DNA from: Citrobacter amalonaticus
Lineage (GTDB): Bacteria > Pseudomonadota > Gammaproteobacteria > Enterobacterales > Enterobacteriaceae
Length of the DNA stretch: 64,000 nt
Assembly (NCBI RefSeq): GCF_002918555.1
Contig: NZ_PQMB01000001.1
Coordinates: forward strand, 1,018,632 to 1,082,631
Reading direction: 5' to 3'
Below, piece by piece: positions 43,020 through 54,471 of this stretch. Numbering within the stretch: the stretch's first letter is position 1; each line of letters opens with the position of its first letter. The notes below the pieces were generated by a model. That model saw only the letters and a program-made list of their open reading frames with translations, was not told the DNA's origin and searched no databases. Both the position numbers and the translations under genes were made by a program.

Positions 43020-43496
43020 TCAGGACGTTTCACCAGAAGAGGTTTCAACGCGAACCAGACCAGGCGGGAGAGCAACGTTGAGAATGACCGGCTGCCAGGC
43101 CTCACGTTCAGCAAGTTTACGCGAATATCCTCGCGCAATCAGGAATCCGCCCACGCCCCCAAGCACGGCACCGCTTAACGCAGCAAGGTCGGAACCAAAC
43201 AGCACCTGAAACAGCGAAGCGATGATGAACAGTCCCGCCAGCGGCGACATGTAGACCAGCATCGCCGAACCCAGCAAACTGCCCTCAGCAATACCCAACT
43301 CAACTTTTTGCCCAGGGATGAGTGGTTCATCGCTCGGCACCACGATCGTGTGGGTGGTTTGCGGACCCAGCTTGTTCAGCACCCGGCTGCCGCAGCCAGC
43401 CCGGGATGCGCAGCTGCTGCATGAGGCTTTCACGTCGCAGCTGACCATCGCCTGACCATTCTGCCAGGAGACCACCGTCGCCCACTCTTTAATCAT
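43020..43496 (-). CDS. rseC: SoxR-reducing/sigmaE regulatory protein RseC
   Basis: 158-residue inner-membrane protein. The Cys-rich N-terminus (CDVKASCSSCASRAGC, residues 20-35) may bind an Fe-S cluster, and two membrane segments lie near 75-95 and 100-120. It modulates sigmaE activity and has been linked with reduction of SoxR. Overlaps rseB by four bases as the last gene of the rpoE operon. Confidence 0.95.
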   Translation of the reverse strand: MIKEWATVVSWQNGQAMVSCDVKASCSSCASRAGCGSRVLNKLGPQTTHTIVVPSDEPLIPGQKVELGIAEGSLLGSAMLVYMSPLAGLFIIASLFQVLFGSDLAALSGAVLGGVGGFLIARGYSRKLAEREAWQPVILNVALPPGLVRVETSSGETS

Positions 43497-44449
43497 TGCG
43501 CCGCTCCGAACTTGATATTGTCCGCAATGCGCTTGGCGGTCTGCGGCGGCAGTTCGCCGACAATAGTGATCTCAACGTTGTCACGCACGCTGGTGCTGAC
43601 CGTTCTGCGACCGGTGCGCAGTATTTGATCGGTGCTGGCCTGCGTTGCACGGTTGATGTTGACTGAGAAGCTGAACAGCCCGTCAGAGTAGAGGCGTGAT
43701 TCGACAGGCAGGTTGTCCATTGTAGGTAACGGACGACGGCTGCTGGAGACCTCGCTAAAACCTTGCGGCAGCCAGGACGGACTCCAGTTGAATTTGCTTT
43801 TCTCGCCTGCAGGCACGGAGAGTAGCGGCGGCAGGCTCGCCTTCGCCAGCGTCTGCATGCTGTTACCCACATCCTGATTTATCGTAAAAGCGATCACCCG
43901 GAACTGTTCCAGCGTTTCGCCATCGCGATCAAGGAGATCCACACGCATCGGCAACCTGGTTTCAGTATCCATCCACACGATGTAGCTGTAACGAGTTCCG
44001 TCACGCGCCACAACGCGGATCACTTCACACAAGCGGTCTGCAATACGGGTTCTGCCCACCGAGATAAAATCGTAATACGGAGCAAGGCGCTTGAAATCGG
44101 CATAGATGAGAGATGGCAGGGAATCAACGATGTAGTCGCCATTCAGGGTGAACGGTTCGAGTCCCGGTTCAAAATAGCTGATTTCATTACCACGCTGTAC
44201 CACTTCCCGGCGTGGGCCATCCATTTGCAACAATTGCGCAAGCGGACGGTTATCCAGGCGAGCATGGCGATAGCGAAGAGATTCAACGCCTTGTTTATTG
44301 ATGCTGACGAAAGACAGCTCGTAAGTAAGTGACTGGCTGGCCAGATTCATCTGCTGCAATAACGCCCCGGACGCAGGATTGGCCGAGGCGTTAACAGAGA
44401 AGAACAGGCTACCCGCCACAAGTGACATGGCAAACCAAAGTTGCTTCAT
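43493..44449 (-). CDS. rseB: SigmaE regulatory protein RseB
   Basis: 318-residue periplasmic protein with a signal peptide (MKQLWFAMSLVAGSLFFSVNASA). A LolA-like lipoprotein-binding domain is followed by a C-terminal domain that contacts RseA. It protects RseA from DegS and releases it on sensing off-pathway LPS. Start overlaps the rseA stop by one base. Confidence 0.97.
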   Translation of the reverse strand: MKQLWFAMSLVAGSLFFSVNASANPASGALLQQMNLASQSLTYELSFVSINKQGVESLRYRHARLDNRPLAQLLQMDGPRREVVQRGNEISYFEPGLEPFTLNGDYIVDSLPSLIYADFKRLAPYYDFISVGRTRIADRLCEVIRVVARDGTRYSYIVWMDTETRLPMRVDLLDRDGETLEQFRVIAFTINQDVGNSMQTLAKASLPPLLSVPAGEKSKFNWSPSWLPQGFSEVSSSRRPLPTMDNLPVESRLYSDGLFSFSVNINRATQASTDQILRTGRRTVSTSVRDNVEITIVGELPPQTAKRIADNIKFGAAQ

Positions 44450-45099
44450 TACTGCGATTGCGTTCCTAAAGTTTGAATTCCTGGCACCTGTACAGCGGCT
44501 TGCTGTGTTTGCGCCTGCTCAAACTGAAGCTGTTCGGAGTGCAGTCGACGTTGCAGTTCGTAATCCTGCAACATGGCGTTAATGCGACGACGCTGCTCCT
44601 GTACCTGCTGCTGTTGCCCGTTACTTGCCGTGGCGTCAGAAGGTACTCCCAGGCTCACCGGACTGGCTTTACCCATCATCGGTAAGGTGTTGAATACCGG
44701 TGTTTCAGGCTGCCGGGACGTTTCAGATTGTCCATTATAGTGCTGGACGCCAACAATAACTGCAAGCGATACGCACGCCGCCACGCCCATTTGGGTCAGC
44801 TGCGCCGCCCACGGACGCACTTTCTTCCAGAACGGCATCTTCTGCCACTGGTGCGGTGCTGGCTGGGCTTCAGGAATCAACGGCACCGTATGGCGTACTG
44901 GCTCATCTTCAATGGCGGCCATTACGCGAGCGGAAATATCAAAATGGAGCACGTCAGGCGTATCACCGCGCATAGAATCGCGGATCAAATGATACCCTTC
45001 CCAGGTTTTTTGCATTTCCGGGTCATGAGCCAGTTCATTGAACAGCTCACTATCCAGCGTTTCACCATCCATTAAAGCGGAAAGTTTTTCTTTCTGCAT
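44449..45099 (-). CDS. rseA: Anti-sigmaE factor RseA
   Basis: 216-residue single-pass inner-membrane anti-sigma factor. The cytoplasmic N-terminus MQKEKLSALMDGET binds sigmaE, the membrane segment (TQMGVAACVSLAVIVGV) lies near 100-118, and the periplasmic part with Gln-rich tail binds RseB. DegS and RseP cleave it under envelope stress. Start at 45099 as in E. coli. Confidence 0.97.
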   Translation of the reverse strand: MQKEKLSALMDGETLDSELFNELAHDPEMQKTWEGYHLIRDSMRGDTPDVLHFDISARVMAAIEDEPVRHTVPLIPEAQPAPHQWQKMPFWKKVRPWAAQLTQMGVAACVSLAVIVGVQHYNGQSETSRQPETPVFNTLPMMGKASPVSLGVPSDATASNGQQQQVQEQRRRINAMLQDYELQRRLHSEQLQFEQAQTQQAAVQVPGIQTLGTQSQ

Positions 45100-45130
45100 G
45101 CCTAATACCTTTTCCAGTATCCCGCTATCG

Positions 45131-45706
45131 TCAACGCCTGATAAGCGGTTGAACTTTATTATCAATAGCTTCCCTCGCTCGGAAGATACGTGAACGCACC
45201 GTACCCACCGGACAATCCATGATAGCCGCTATCTCTTCATAGCTTAGACCATCAAGCTCCCGCAAGGTTATTGCCATGCGTAAATCTTCCGGGAGGGACT
45301 CAATAGTTCGGAAAACTATCTGTCTCAGTTCTTCTGACAACATTAAGTTCTCAGGGTTCGAAATTTCTTTCAGCGCACCGCCACTTTCGAAGTTTTCTGC
45401 TTCAATCGCATCCACATCACTGGAAGGTGGACGACGCCCCTGAGCAACCAGGTAATTTTTCGCGGTATTGACCGCAATACGATACAGCCAGGTATAGAAA
45501 GCGCTATCTCCCCGGAACGAGTCCAGCGCACGATAGGCTTTAATAAACGATTCTTGCACCACATCGGGAACGTCACCCGACGGCACATAGCGGGAAACCA
45601 GACTCGCCACTTTATGCTGGTAGCGCACTACCAGTAAGTTGAAGGCTTTCTGATCTCCCTTCTGGACCCGTTCAACCAGGACCTGGTCCGTTAACTGCTC
45701 GCTCAT
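45131..45706 (-). CDS. rpoE: RNA polymerase sigmaE factor
   Basis: 191-residue ECF sigma factor for envelope stress. Region 2 (SFIKAYRALDSFRGDSAFYTWLYRIA) and region 4 helix-turn-helix (LSYEEIAAIMDCPVGTVRSRIFRARE) are intact. Start at 45706 (MSEQLTDQV). A sigmaE-type promoter and a short leader ORF lie directly upstream. Confidence 0.98.
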   Translation of the reverse strand: MSEQLTDQVLVERVQKGDQKAFNLLVVRYQHKVASLVSRYVPSGDVPDVVQESFIKAYRALDSFRGDSAFYTWLYRIAVNTAKNYLVAQGRRPPSSDVDAIEAENFESGGALKEISNPENLMLSEELRQIVFRTIESLPEDLRMAITLRELDGLSYEEIAAIMDCPVGTVRSRIFRAREAIDNKVQPLIRR

Positions 45707-45825
45707 CCGAGGTAAAGTCTCCCCAAACCAAATTTCCACGCGCTATCGAAACGCCACTCCATTAGCTGCACTACGAGCAAGCAACTGGTTAGAGTGTCTG
45801 GTTTTCGTAAAGTTCCGTCGCGCAT
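45703..45825 (-). CDS. rseD: Candidate rpoE leader peptide (RseD-like)
   Basis: A 40-codon open frame beginning MRDGTLRKPDTLTSC and ending RLYLG, whose stop TGA overlaps the rpoE ATG (ATGA arrangement). A translated leader coupled to rpoE is known in E. coli as RseD; position and overlap fit. No good ribosome site precedes ATG 45825, and the sigmaE promoter lies inside this frame, so transcripts from it would lack the start. The exact start is uncertain. Confidence 0.5.
   Translation of the reverse strand: MRDGTLRKPDTLTSCLLVVQLMEWRFDSAWKFGLGRLYLG
45789..45816 (-). promoter_or_regulatory. SigmaE promoter of rpoE
   Basis: On the minus strand GGAACTT, a 16-base spacer and TCTAA match the sigmaE consensus, about 83-110 bases before rpoE. 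This is the autoregulatory promoter of the operon. Confidence 0.9.
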
Positions 45826-45870
45826 CTGTTTTTGTTTGTCATGTTTGTAGACCGGTTTTATATCTCATTA

Positions 45871-45997
45871 TATACCCTAAATAATTCGAGTTGCAGGAAG
45901 GCGGCGACACAGCGAATCCCCGGGAGCGTACACGAGTACGTGACTGGGGTGAGTGAGGAAAGCCAACACACCTGCAACTTGAAGTATGACGGGTATA
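45871..45997. repeat. ERIC element, 127 bases
   Basis: Bounded by TATACCC and GGGTATA inverted termini, with the ERIC core GCGAATCCCCGGGAGCGTAC and GTGACTGGGGTGAGTG. Length equals the canonical 127 bases. It lies between rpoE and nadB. Confidence 0.95.
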
Positions 45998-46232
45998 AGT
46001 CTACAGAATCTGAACAACGCACTATCTATTTAGAAATGCCCATTTAACCGCCTGAAGAGTAACCCAACGGCCTTTTTATTTCATCACATAATCGGACGCT
46101 AACAATCTGCTACACAAAATATTTTCCTTCTTTTATATCCCGTATCGCTCAATCGCGATGTTTAGCCATTGCGACACCAACAAAAATAAATGGTGCTTAA
46201 TCGCACAATACGGTGCTATGCTCGTCATACCG

Positions 46233-48601
<2,369 letters not shown>

Positions 48602-48732
48602 GAAAAAATAACCTTGCAGGAAAAACGGCGACAGAGCCACGTGAAAACAATACCTGAGAAGCGATATCCATACAAACAGATGAAGATTGCCGCCGTAACG
48701 TCTATAATCAGCGCCCCACACAGAGGTAGAAC

Positions 48733-50061
48733 ATGACTGTAACGACTTTTTCCGAACTTGAACTCGACGAAAGCCTGCTGGATGCCCTCCAGAGTAAAGG
48801 TTTCACTCGCCCGACCGCCATTCAGGCTGCCGCTATTCCGCCTGCGCTCGATGGCCGTGATGTACTCGGTTCTGCGCCGACAGGCACCGGTAAAACGGCG
48901 GCATATCTGCTGCCAGCGTTGCAGCACCTGCTCGACTTCCCGCGTAAGAAATCCGGTCCGCCGCGTATTTTGATCCTCACGCCGACTCGCGAACTGGCGA
49001 TGCAGGTTGCCGATCACGCGCGTGAACTGGCGAAACACACTCATCTGGATATTGCCACCATTACCGGCGGCGTCGCGTACATGAACCATGCGGAAGTGTT
49101 CAGCGAAAACCAGGATATCGTCGTCGCTACTACCGGGCGTCTGCTGCAATATATTAAAGAAGAGAACTTTGACTGCCGCGCGGTAGAAACGCTGATTCTC
49201 GATGAAGCCGACCGCATGCTGGATATGGGCTTCGCCCAGGATATCGAACACATCGCCGGTGAAACCCGCTGGCGTAAGCAGACGATGCTGTTCTCAGCCA
49301 CGCTGGAAGGCGATGCGATCAAAGATTTTGCCGATCGCCTGCTGGAAGATCCGGTTGAGGTTTCTGCGAATCCTTCCACGCGTGAGCGGAAGAAGATTCA
49401 CCAGTGGTACTACCGCGCCGATAATTTCGAACATAAAGTCGCGCTGTTAAAGCACCTGCTGAAACAGGAAGATGCGACCCGCACTATTGTGTTTGTGCGT
49501 AAGCGTGAGCGCGTACACGAGCTGGCAGAAATGCTGCGCTCGGCCGGCATCAATAACTGCTATCTCGAAGGCGAAATGCCGCAGATCAAACGTAACGAAG
49601 GCATTAAGCGTCTCACCGATGGCCGCGTTAACGTACTGGTTGCCACTGACGTTGCGGCGCGCGGGATCGATATTCCCGATGTAAGCCACGTCATTAACTT
49701 CGACATGCCGCGCAGTGGAGATACCTACCTGCACCGCATCGGTCGTACGGGTCGTGCGGGGCGCAAAGGTATTGCCCTTTCGCTGGTCGAAGCACACGAT
49801 CACCTGCTGCTGCTGAAAGTCGGCCGCTACATCGAAGAACCACTGAAGCCGCGCGTCATTGATGAGCTTCGCCCAACGACACGTGCGCCAAGCGACAAGA
49901 TGACCGGGAAACCGTCGAAGAAAGCGCTGGCCAAACGCGAAGAGAAGAAAAAAGAGAAAGATAAGCCACGCGTGAAGAAACGCCACCGCGACACCAAAAA
50001 TATTGGGAAACGTCGCAAGCCGCGCGGGACGGACGCAACAGCGCAGAATACCGAAGAATAA
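48733..50061 (+). CDS. srmB: ATP-dependent RNA helicase SrmB
   Basis: 442-residue DEAD-box helicase for 50S assembly. Motifs Q (FTRPTAIQ), I (APTGTGKT), Ia (PTREL), II (DEAD), III (SAT), V (ARGID) and VI (HRIGRTGR) are all present; the tail from about 385 is Lys/Arg-rich. A Rho-independent terminator follows. In E. coli the next genes are yfiE and eamB, here replaced. Confidence 0.98.
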   Translation: MTVTTFSELELDESLLDALQSKGFTRPTAIQAAAIPPALDGRDVLGSAPTGTGKTAAYLLPALQHLLDFPRKKSGPPRILILTPTRELAMQVADHARELAKHTHLDIATITGGVAYMNHAEVFSENQDIVVATTGRLLQYIKEENFDCRAVETLILDEADRMLDMGFAQDIEHIAGETRWRKQTMLFSATLEGDAIKDFADRLLEDPVEVSANPSTRERKKIHQWYYRADNFEHKVALLKHLLKQEDATRTIVFVRKRERVHELAEMLRSAGINNCYLEGEMPQIKRNEGIKRLTDGRVNVLVATDVAARGIDIPDVSHVINFDMPRSGDTYLHRIGRTGRAGRKGIALSLVEAHDHLLLLKVGRYIEEPLKPRVIDELRPTTRAPSDKMTGKPSKKALAKREEKKKEKDKPRVKKRHRDTKNIGKRRKPRGTDATAQNTEE

Positions 50062-50064
50062 GGC

Positions 50065-50095
50065 AAACGCCGGGAAAACCTCCCGGCGTTTTCAT
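50065..50095 (+). terminator. srmB terminator
   Basis: AAACGCCGGGA and TCCCGGCGTTT form an 11-pair stem followed by TCATCTTT, a few bases past the srmB stop. Confidence 0.88.
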
Positions 50096-50119
50096 CTTTA
50101 CGGGTAAGGGAAACCTGCC

Positions 50120-50839
50120 ATGAAGAAAAAAGAGTTTGTTACTCAGGATCTGCTTAGCAAAATCTACCAGCAACACAGCGACGGGCTGCGCAAACTGCCT
50201 CCGGAACGCCAGCTGGCACAGGAGTATGGCGTGTCGCGCTTTACCATCCGTCAGGCGCTGGAGAAGCTCGCCAGCATCGGTGTGGTACGCATTGTGCAGG
50301 GTTCCGGCATCTGGATAAACGAACAAACCCGTAGTAACCCGCTGGTTTACAACTCGATCACTGAAAAGCGCTTTGATCAAATGCGCTACCGAATGATTAG
50401 CCTGCATAAGAAACGCCCGGACCGGGAAGATCAGCAGATTTTCGATCTCACCGACGACGACTTTGTATGGCAGTTTTGCCGCCTGCGCTTCGTCGATGAG
50501 GTCGCCACACAGATTGAGATCTCCCGAATGCCCGCCGCCATGTTCAGCGATCTCAACCAGCAGGCGATCGAACACTCGCTACAGCAGTACGTACTGACAA
50601 AGGGCTATCCGATCTCCCATCTGCTGACCAGCTACCGGGCGATCGGCGTGAGCCGTGAGCAGGCAACGCTCCTGGGCTGCAAAAAAGGCATCCCGGCGAT
50701 GCATATCAATAACCGCGGGATCCTCGACGGCGGTCGGGTCTATGAGATTAGCGACATCATTGATATCAACTACTCCTGCACCTACGTGATCCCACACAAC
50801 CGCGACAACCTCGCCTTTCGCCAGCTGCCGCCAGGTTGA
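50120..50839 (+). CDS. GntR-family (HutC/UTRA) transcriptional regulator
   Basis: 239-residue regulator. N-terminal winged helix about residues 8-75 with LPPERQLAQEYGVSRFTIRQ and GVVRIVQGSGIWI; C-terminal UTRA ligand-binding domain from about 90 to 230. UTRA regulators usually sense a sugar phosphate or related metabolite. It converges with the enolase-superfamily gene one base after its stop and most likely controls that gene and the PTS gene; specific ligand unknown. GGGTAAGGGAA precedes ATG 50120. Confidence 0.85.
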   Translation: MKKKEFVTQDLLSKIYQQHSDGLRKLPPERQLAQEYGVSRFTIRQALEKLASIGVVRIVQGSGIWINEQTRSNPLVYNSITEKRFDQMRYRMISLHKKRPDREDQQIFDLTDDDFVWQFCRLRFVDEVATQIEISRMPAAMFSDLNQQAIEHSLQQYVLTKGYPISHLLTSYRAIGVSREQATLLGCKKGIPAMHINNRGILDGGRVYEISDIIDINYSCTYVIPHNRDNLAFRQLPPG

Positions 50840-50840
50840 T

Positions 50841-52040
50841 TCAGGGTGTGTGCATCGTACCGTCAGGCAGACGGCTCTGCGTCCATTCGTGCTGACGATA
50901 CGTTACCGGATATGCCAGCGCCATCTGTTCGTCAAAGCCGACGCCAATGCCTGGCATGATTGGCGGATAGATAAAGCCGTTTCTCACCTGCGGAGCACCA
51001 GGGAAGATGGCATCAGTGGTGGCGGATCGCGGAATAAATTCCTGGATAGCGGCATTGTGCAGATGGATGTTCAGATGGGTATTCACCGCCACGCCGATGG
51101 GTGTCATGTCCCCCGGACCGTGCCAGGCCAGACGAACGCCAAAGGCCTGGCACAGCACCGCCAGCTTCAGCGCTGGGGTGATGCCGCCAATCTGCGAAAC
51201 ATGGCAGCGGATAAAATCAATCTGTCGGTTAACGATTAAATCGTGCCACTCCGCCGGGTTGTTAAACAGCTCGCCCATCGCCAGCGGCACGCTGCTCTGC
51301 TGGCGAATCTGCGCCAGCCACGGGCTTTGCTGCGGCGGCAGAATATCTTCGATAAACCATGGCTGATAAGGCTCCAGCTGTTTCGCTAACTGTAGCGCCT
51401 GCTGTGGAAACAGCCGCTCGTGGACATCATGCAGGATGTGAAAACGGTGGCCGTAACGCACGCGCAGCAAGTGGAACATCTCCACTGTATTACGCACATA
51501 TTCGTCCTGATCGAACCAGGCGCCAGGCGTTGGGTTATCCGGGGTATGCATTTCCCGTGGCGTACCACCATAAAAACCCAACTGGCAGCGAATGTGGCGA
51601 TAGCCCTGCTCCAGCAGGGCATCAACGGAGGCAAACAATTCATCCGTCGTCTCGCCGCTGGCATGGGTATAAGCGGCAATGGCGTCGCGGGATTTGCCGC
51701 CCAGTAGCTGATACAGCGGCATACCGGCGAGCTGCGCTTTGATATCCCACAGCGCCATATCCACGCCGGAGATAGCGTTATTCATTAGCGGGCCGTTGCG
51801 CCAGTAGGCATTGACGTTCATCATCTGCCAGAGATCTTCAATGTTGTTCGCATCGCGGCCAATCAGCAACGGCTGCAAATATTCATCCACCAGTGTCTTC
51901 ACCGCCAGCGGGCGCTGCTGGAAGGTCGCGCAGCCCAGGCCCACCGTTCCGTTGTTGGTCGTCACCCGTACCGTCACCAGATTATGGCGGTCCGGACGGG
52001 TGATAAAACACTCAATAGCAGTAATCAGCGTAGGCTTCAC
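50841..52040 (-). CDS. Enolase-superfamily dehydratase, RspA/ManD-like
   Basis: 399-residue mandelate-racemase/muconate-lactonising family protein. Mg ligands are seen in [10 protein letters not shown] (Asp), WFIEDILPP (Glu) and MGELFNN (Glu), with the acid/base His in [10 protein letters not shown] near 308. Overall pattern follows E. coli RspA, a member of the D-mannonate/D-gluconate dehydratase group. It may dehydrate the sugar acid made from the neighbouring PTS substrate; substrate assignment is inference. Divergent from the PTS gene. Absent from E. coli K-12 at this place. Confidence 0.85.
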   Translation of the reverse strand: MKPTLITAIECFITRPDRHNLVTVRVTTNNGTVGLGCATFQQRPLAVKTLVDEYLQPLLIGRDANNIEDLWQMMNVNAYWRNGPLMNNAISGVDMALWDIKAQLAGMPLYQLLGGKSRDAIAAYTHASGETTDELFASVDALLEQGYRHIRCQLGFYGGTPREMHTPDNPTPGAWFDQDEYVRNTVEMFHLLRVRYGHRFHILHDVHERLFPQQALQLAKQLEPYQPWFIEDILPPQQSPWLAQIRQQSSVPLAMGELFNNPAEWHDLIVNRQIDFIRCHVSQIGGITPALKLAVLCQAFGVRLAWHGPGDMTPIGVAVNTHLNIHLHNAAIQEFIPRSATTDAIFPGAPQVRNGFIYPPIMPGIGVGFDEQMALAYPVTYRQHEWTQSRLPDGTMHTP

Positions 52041-52312
52041 AGAAGGCTCCCAGGAGAGAATAAAAATAAAATCCTTATTATCTTCACTCTATTTTCAAGT
52101 CCCGGTAAACCTTTTTATTAAATAATTTTTTTGGTCTGCAAACAGAGCCATTTATATTTAAAAAACGGACCAATTCATATAAAACCAACCAAACAGCGCC
52201 GTACCAACCGGAAATTGTGATTATCATCATATTTTATTGGTTTGTTTTTATTGAATTGCTTACTTACCATTCAGCGGGAAAAGAAAACAACAAACTCACC
52301 GCAGGAGCCGTT
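52041..52312. promoter_or_regulatory. Divergent control region of the dehydratase and PTS genes
   Basis: 272 AT-rich bases. TTGGTCTG (52131-52138) and CGGACCAA (52166-52173) form an inverted repeat, and the motif ACCAA/TTGGT recurs several more times up to about 52245. These are candidate operators for the adjacent GntR regulator. The PTS frame is open from 52217, but the ribosome site GCAGGAG indicates a start at 52313. Confidence 0.5.
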
Positions 52313-53680
52313 ATGGGGACGCAAGAAGCTATCAGCAGAATTATTCGTCTGGTAGGTGGTCAGAAGAATATAAATAAAGTCTGGCACTGTATGACCCGGC
52401 TACGCTTTGATTTGATTGACGATAACAAAGTGGCACTGGATGAGATTAAGAAATTACCCGGTGTATTGGGCGCGCAGCGACAAAGCGATCAGTTTCAGAT
52501 AATCATCGGTCCGAAGGTCAACAGCTGGTATGAGCTGCTGCGGGATACCTTAGGCACCGACAGCCAGGCGGCCAGCAGCGGTAAAAGCAAAGAACGCAAA
52601 AGCCTGGTATCAATGTTTATGGATACCGTATCCGGCGTATTTGGCCCAATCGTTCCGGCCATTGCGGGCGCCGGGATGATCAAAGGTTTGCTGGCGGGAC
52701 TTATTGCGCTCAAACTGGTGTCGCCGAAGAGCGATACCGTAATGATCATCGATCTTATCGCCAGCGGCGTGTTCCATTTCCTGCCGTTTTTCCTTGCGGT
52801 TTCAGCAGCGAAAATCTTTAAAACCAACGAGTATCTGGCCGCCACTATTGCCGCCTGCCTGATGTACCCGACGCTTATTGACGCGGCAAAAGCGCTGGCA
52901 GCGCATCAGGCCGACGCCGCCTCCGCCCTGTGGCTGCTCAACGCCATTCCGGTTTCGGTCTTCAACTATGCCTCCAGCGTGATCCCGGTAATTTTCTCCA
53001 TTCTGGCGCTGAAATACATCCATCAGGGGGTCGACAAGATCATGCCGGAGGTGCTGAAAACCGTCTTTACGCCGACGCTGACGCTGTTCCTCGCCGCGCT
53101 GGCGGCACTGGTGGTGATTGGTCCCACCGGTATCTGGCTGGGCAAAATGCTGGCATGGCTTATTGAGGGACTGTTTGGCGTGTCGGCGAGCTTTGCGGGG
53201 TTGATTGTCGGCGCGATTCGTCCGGTAGCAGTCCTCACCGGGATGCACCATGCCATGACGCCTGTCGCGCTGCAAAACTTCAGCGACCGCGGCTACGACA
53301 TGCTGATGCCAATGATGTTTATGGCCAACATGGCCATCGCCGGGGCAACCTTTGCTATCTGGCGGCTGAACAAAGAAAATCGCACGGTGACGCTGTCTGC
53401 CGCTATCTCCGCACTGCTGGGGATTACCGAGCCGGCACTGTTCGGCGTGCTGACGCGCTACAAAAAAGCGTTTATCGCGGCCACCGTTGCCAGTTCACTG
53501 GCTTCAGCGTTTATCGCTTTCTTTGGCGTGCGCCTGTATGGCTATATTCTATCGAGCATTTTCAGCCTGCCCGCCTATATTGGCCCCTGGTTTATCTTCG
53601 CGATTTCCGGCGTAGCCATCGCGCTGGTTCTCTCCTTCACGCTGACCACTATTCTGGTGGGTCGCGAGCAGGAAAAGTAA
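52313..53680 (+). CDS. PTS EIIBC permease
   Basis: 455-residue PTS permease of the glucoside/sucrose type. N-terminal EIIB domain with phospho-Cys26 in WHCMTRLRF; linker near 85-105 (SSGKSKERKS); membrane EIIC domain with VPAIAGAGMIKGLL near 120, TGMHHAMTPVAL near 320 and GITEPALFGVL near 375. No EIIA domain, so it should draw phosphate from Crr. AGGAG lies six bases before ATG 52313. Together with the GntR and dehydratase genes it forms a cassette between srmB and grcA. Sugar unknown. Confidence 0.9.
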   Translation: MGTQEAISRIIRLVGGQKNINKVWHCMTRLRFDLIDDNKVALDEIKKLPGVLGAQRQSDQFQIIIGPKVNSWYELLRDTLGTDSQAASSGKSKERKSLVSMFMDTVSGVFGPIVPAIAGAGMIKGLLAGLIALKLVSPKSDTVMIIDLIASGVFHFLPFFLAVSAAKIFKTNEYLAATIAACLMYPTLIDAAKALAAHQADAASALWLLNAIPVSVFNYASSVIPVIFSILALKYIHQGVDKIMPEVLKTVFTPTLTLFLAALAALVVIGPTGIWLGKMLAWLIEGLFGVSASFAGLIVGAIRPVAVLTGMHHAMTPVALQNFSDRGYDMLMPMMFMANMAIAGATFAIWRLNKENRTVTLSAAISALLGITEPALFGVLTRYKKAFIAATVASSLASAFIAFFGVRLYGYILSSIFSLPAYIGPWFIFAISGVAIALVLSFTLTTILVGREQEK

Positions 53681-53686
53681 AAAAAA

Positions 53687-53713
53687 TCCCCCCACAGATA
53701 CCCTGTGGGGGGA
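53687..53713. terminator. Terminator between PTS gene and grcA
   Basis: TCCCCCCACAG and CTGTGGGGGGA form an 11-pair stem with a five-base loop, flanked by an A-run on the PTS side that becomes a T-run for the minus strand. Likely used by both converging genes. Confidence 0.85.
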
Positions 53714-53767
53714 TTACTTCCCTGGTGCCGGAAAAAGCCCGGCGCACTCATTTTTCAGCCTGAGAAA

Positions 53768-54151
53768 TTACAGGCTTTCGGTAAAGGTACGAGCAATAAC
53801 GTCGCGCTGCTGTTCCGGCGTCAGTGAGTTAAAGCGCACCGCGTAACCAGAAACACGGATAGTCAGCTGCGGATATTTTTCCGGATGCTTAACAGCATCT
53901 TCCAGCGTTTCACGACGCAGAACGTTAACGTTCAGATGCTGACCACCTTCCACGCGAACTTCCGGTTTCACTTCCATCGGGATTTCACGATATTCGATGT
54001 CACCCAGTTTGTTTACTGCGACAACTTCATCTTCAGCAAAACCGGCTTTCGCCACGATGCAGCGTGCTTCGCCTTTTTCGCTGTCCAGCAGCCAGAAAGA
54101 GTTCAGCAGATCGTCGTTAGCGGCTTTAGTAATCTGGATACCTGTAATCAT
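53768..54151 (-). CDS. grcA: Autonomous glycyl radical cofactor
   Basis: 127-residue spare part for pyruvate formate-lyase that replaces its damaged C-terminal glycyl-radical region. Radical Gly102 in RVSGYAVRF is present, followed by [14 protein letters not shown]. Start at 54151 ([11 protein letters not shown]) as in E. coli, with GGGGAGG upstream. Strong anaerobic control is indicated by two FNR sites upstream. Formerly yfiD. Confidence 0.98.
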   Translation of the reverse strand: MITGIQITKAANDDLLNSFWLLDSEKGEARCIVAKAGFAEDEVVAVNKLGDIEYREIPMEVKPEVRVEGGQHLNVNVLRRETLEDAVKHPEKYPQLTIRVSGYAVRFNSLTPEQQRDVIARTFTESL

Positions 54152-54263
54152 GTAATGCCTCCCCGGCAAATTTATTTGATGATCATGACTGGCCTGAGCA
54201 TGGCCAATTGGTAAAACCATTGTTGCTTGAGTGTATATATACCCCTCAAACACCCTTGATTCT

Positions 54264-54277
54264 TTGATTTAAATCAA
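54264..54277. promoter_or_regulatory. FNR site of grcA, promoter-proximal
   Basis: TTGATTTAAATCAA is a perfect FNR palindrome (TTGAT-N4-ATCAA), about 40 bases upstream of the likely start of transcription given a TATATA -10 near 54237. Confidence 0.92.
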
Positions 54278-54316
54278 TAAAAACCACACCACAAAGAGGG
54301 TGATGAGTGGATTTTA

Positions 54317-54330
54317 TTGTTTTACATCAA
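54317..54330. promoter_or_regulatory. FNR site of grcA, distal
   Basis: TTGTTTTACATCAA, one mismatch to the FNR consensus. Its centre is 53 bases upstream of the first site, the same spacing as the -40.5/-93.5 pair known for E. coli yfiD. Confidence 0.75.
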
Positions 54331-54471
54331 CTTACGCCCTGTGCGGCACTAAACTTTTTACATACAATTTCAACTCTCGTTAAGGTGTTGCTCTCTTTGT
54401 GACACGCAGCGTTTTGCGCCATAGAAAGAAGCAGTTAAGCTATGTGAATTGAAAATTCGCAGGAGAGCGAG

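Noticed and set aside
45832..46047. 71-codon frame between rpoE and nadB
   Set aside because: Mostly ERIC sequence.
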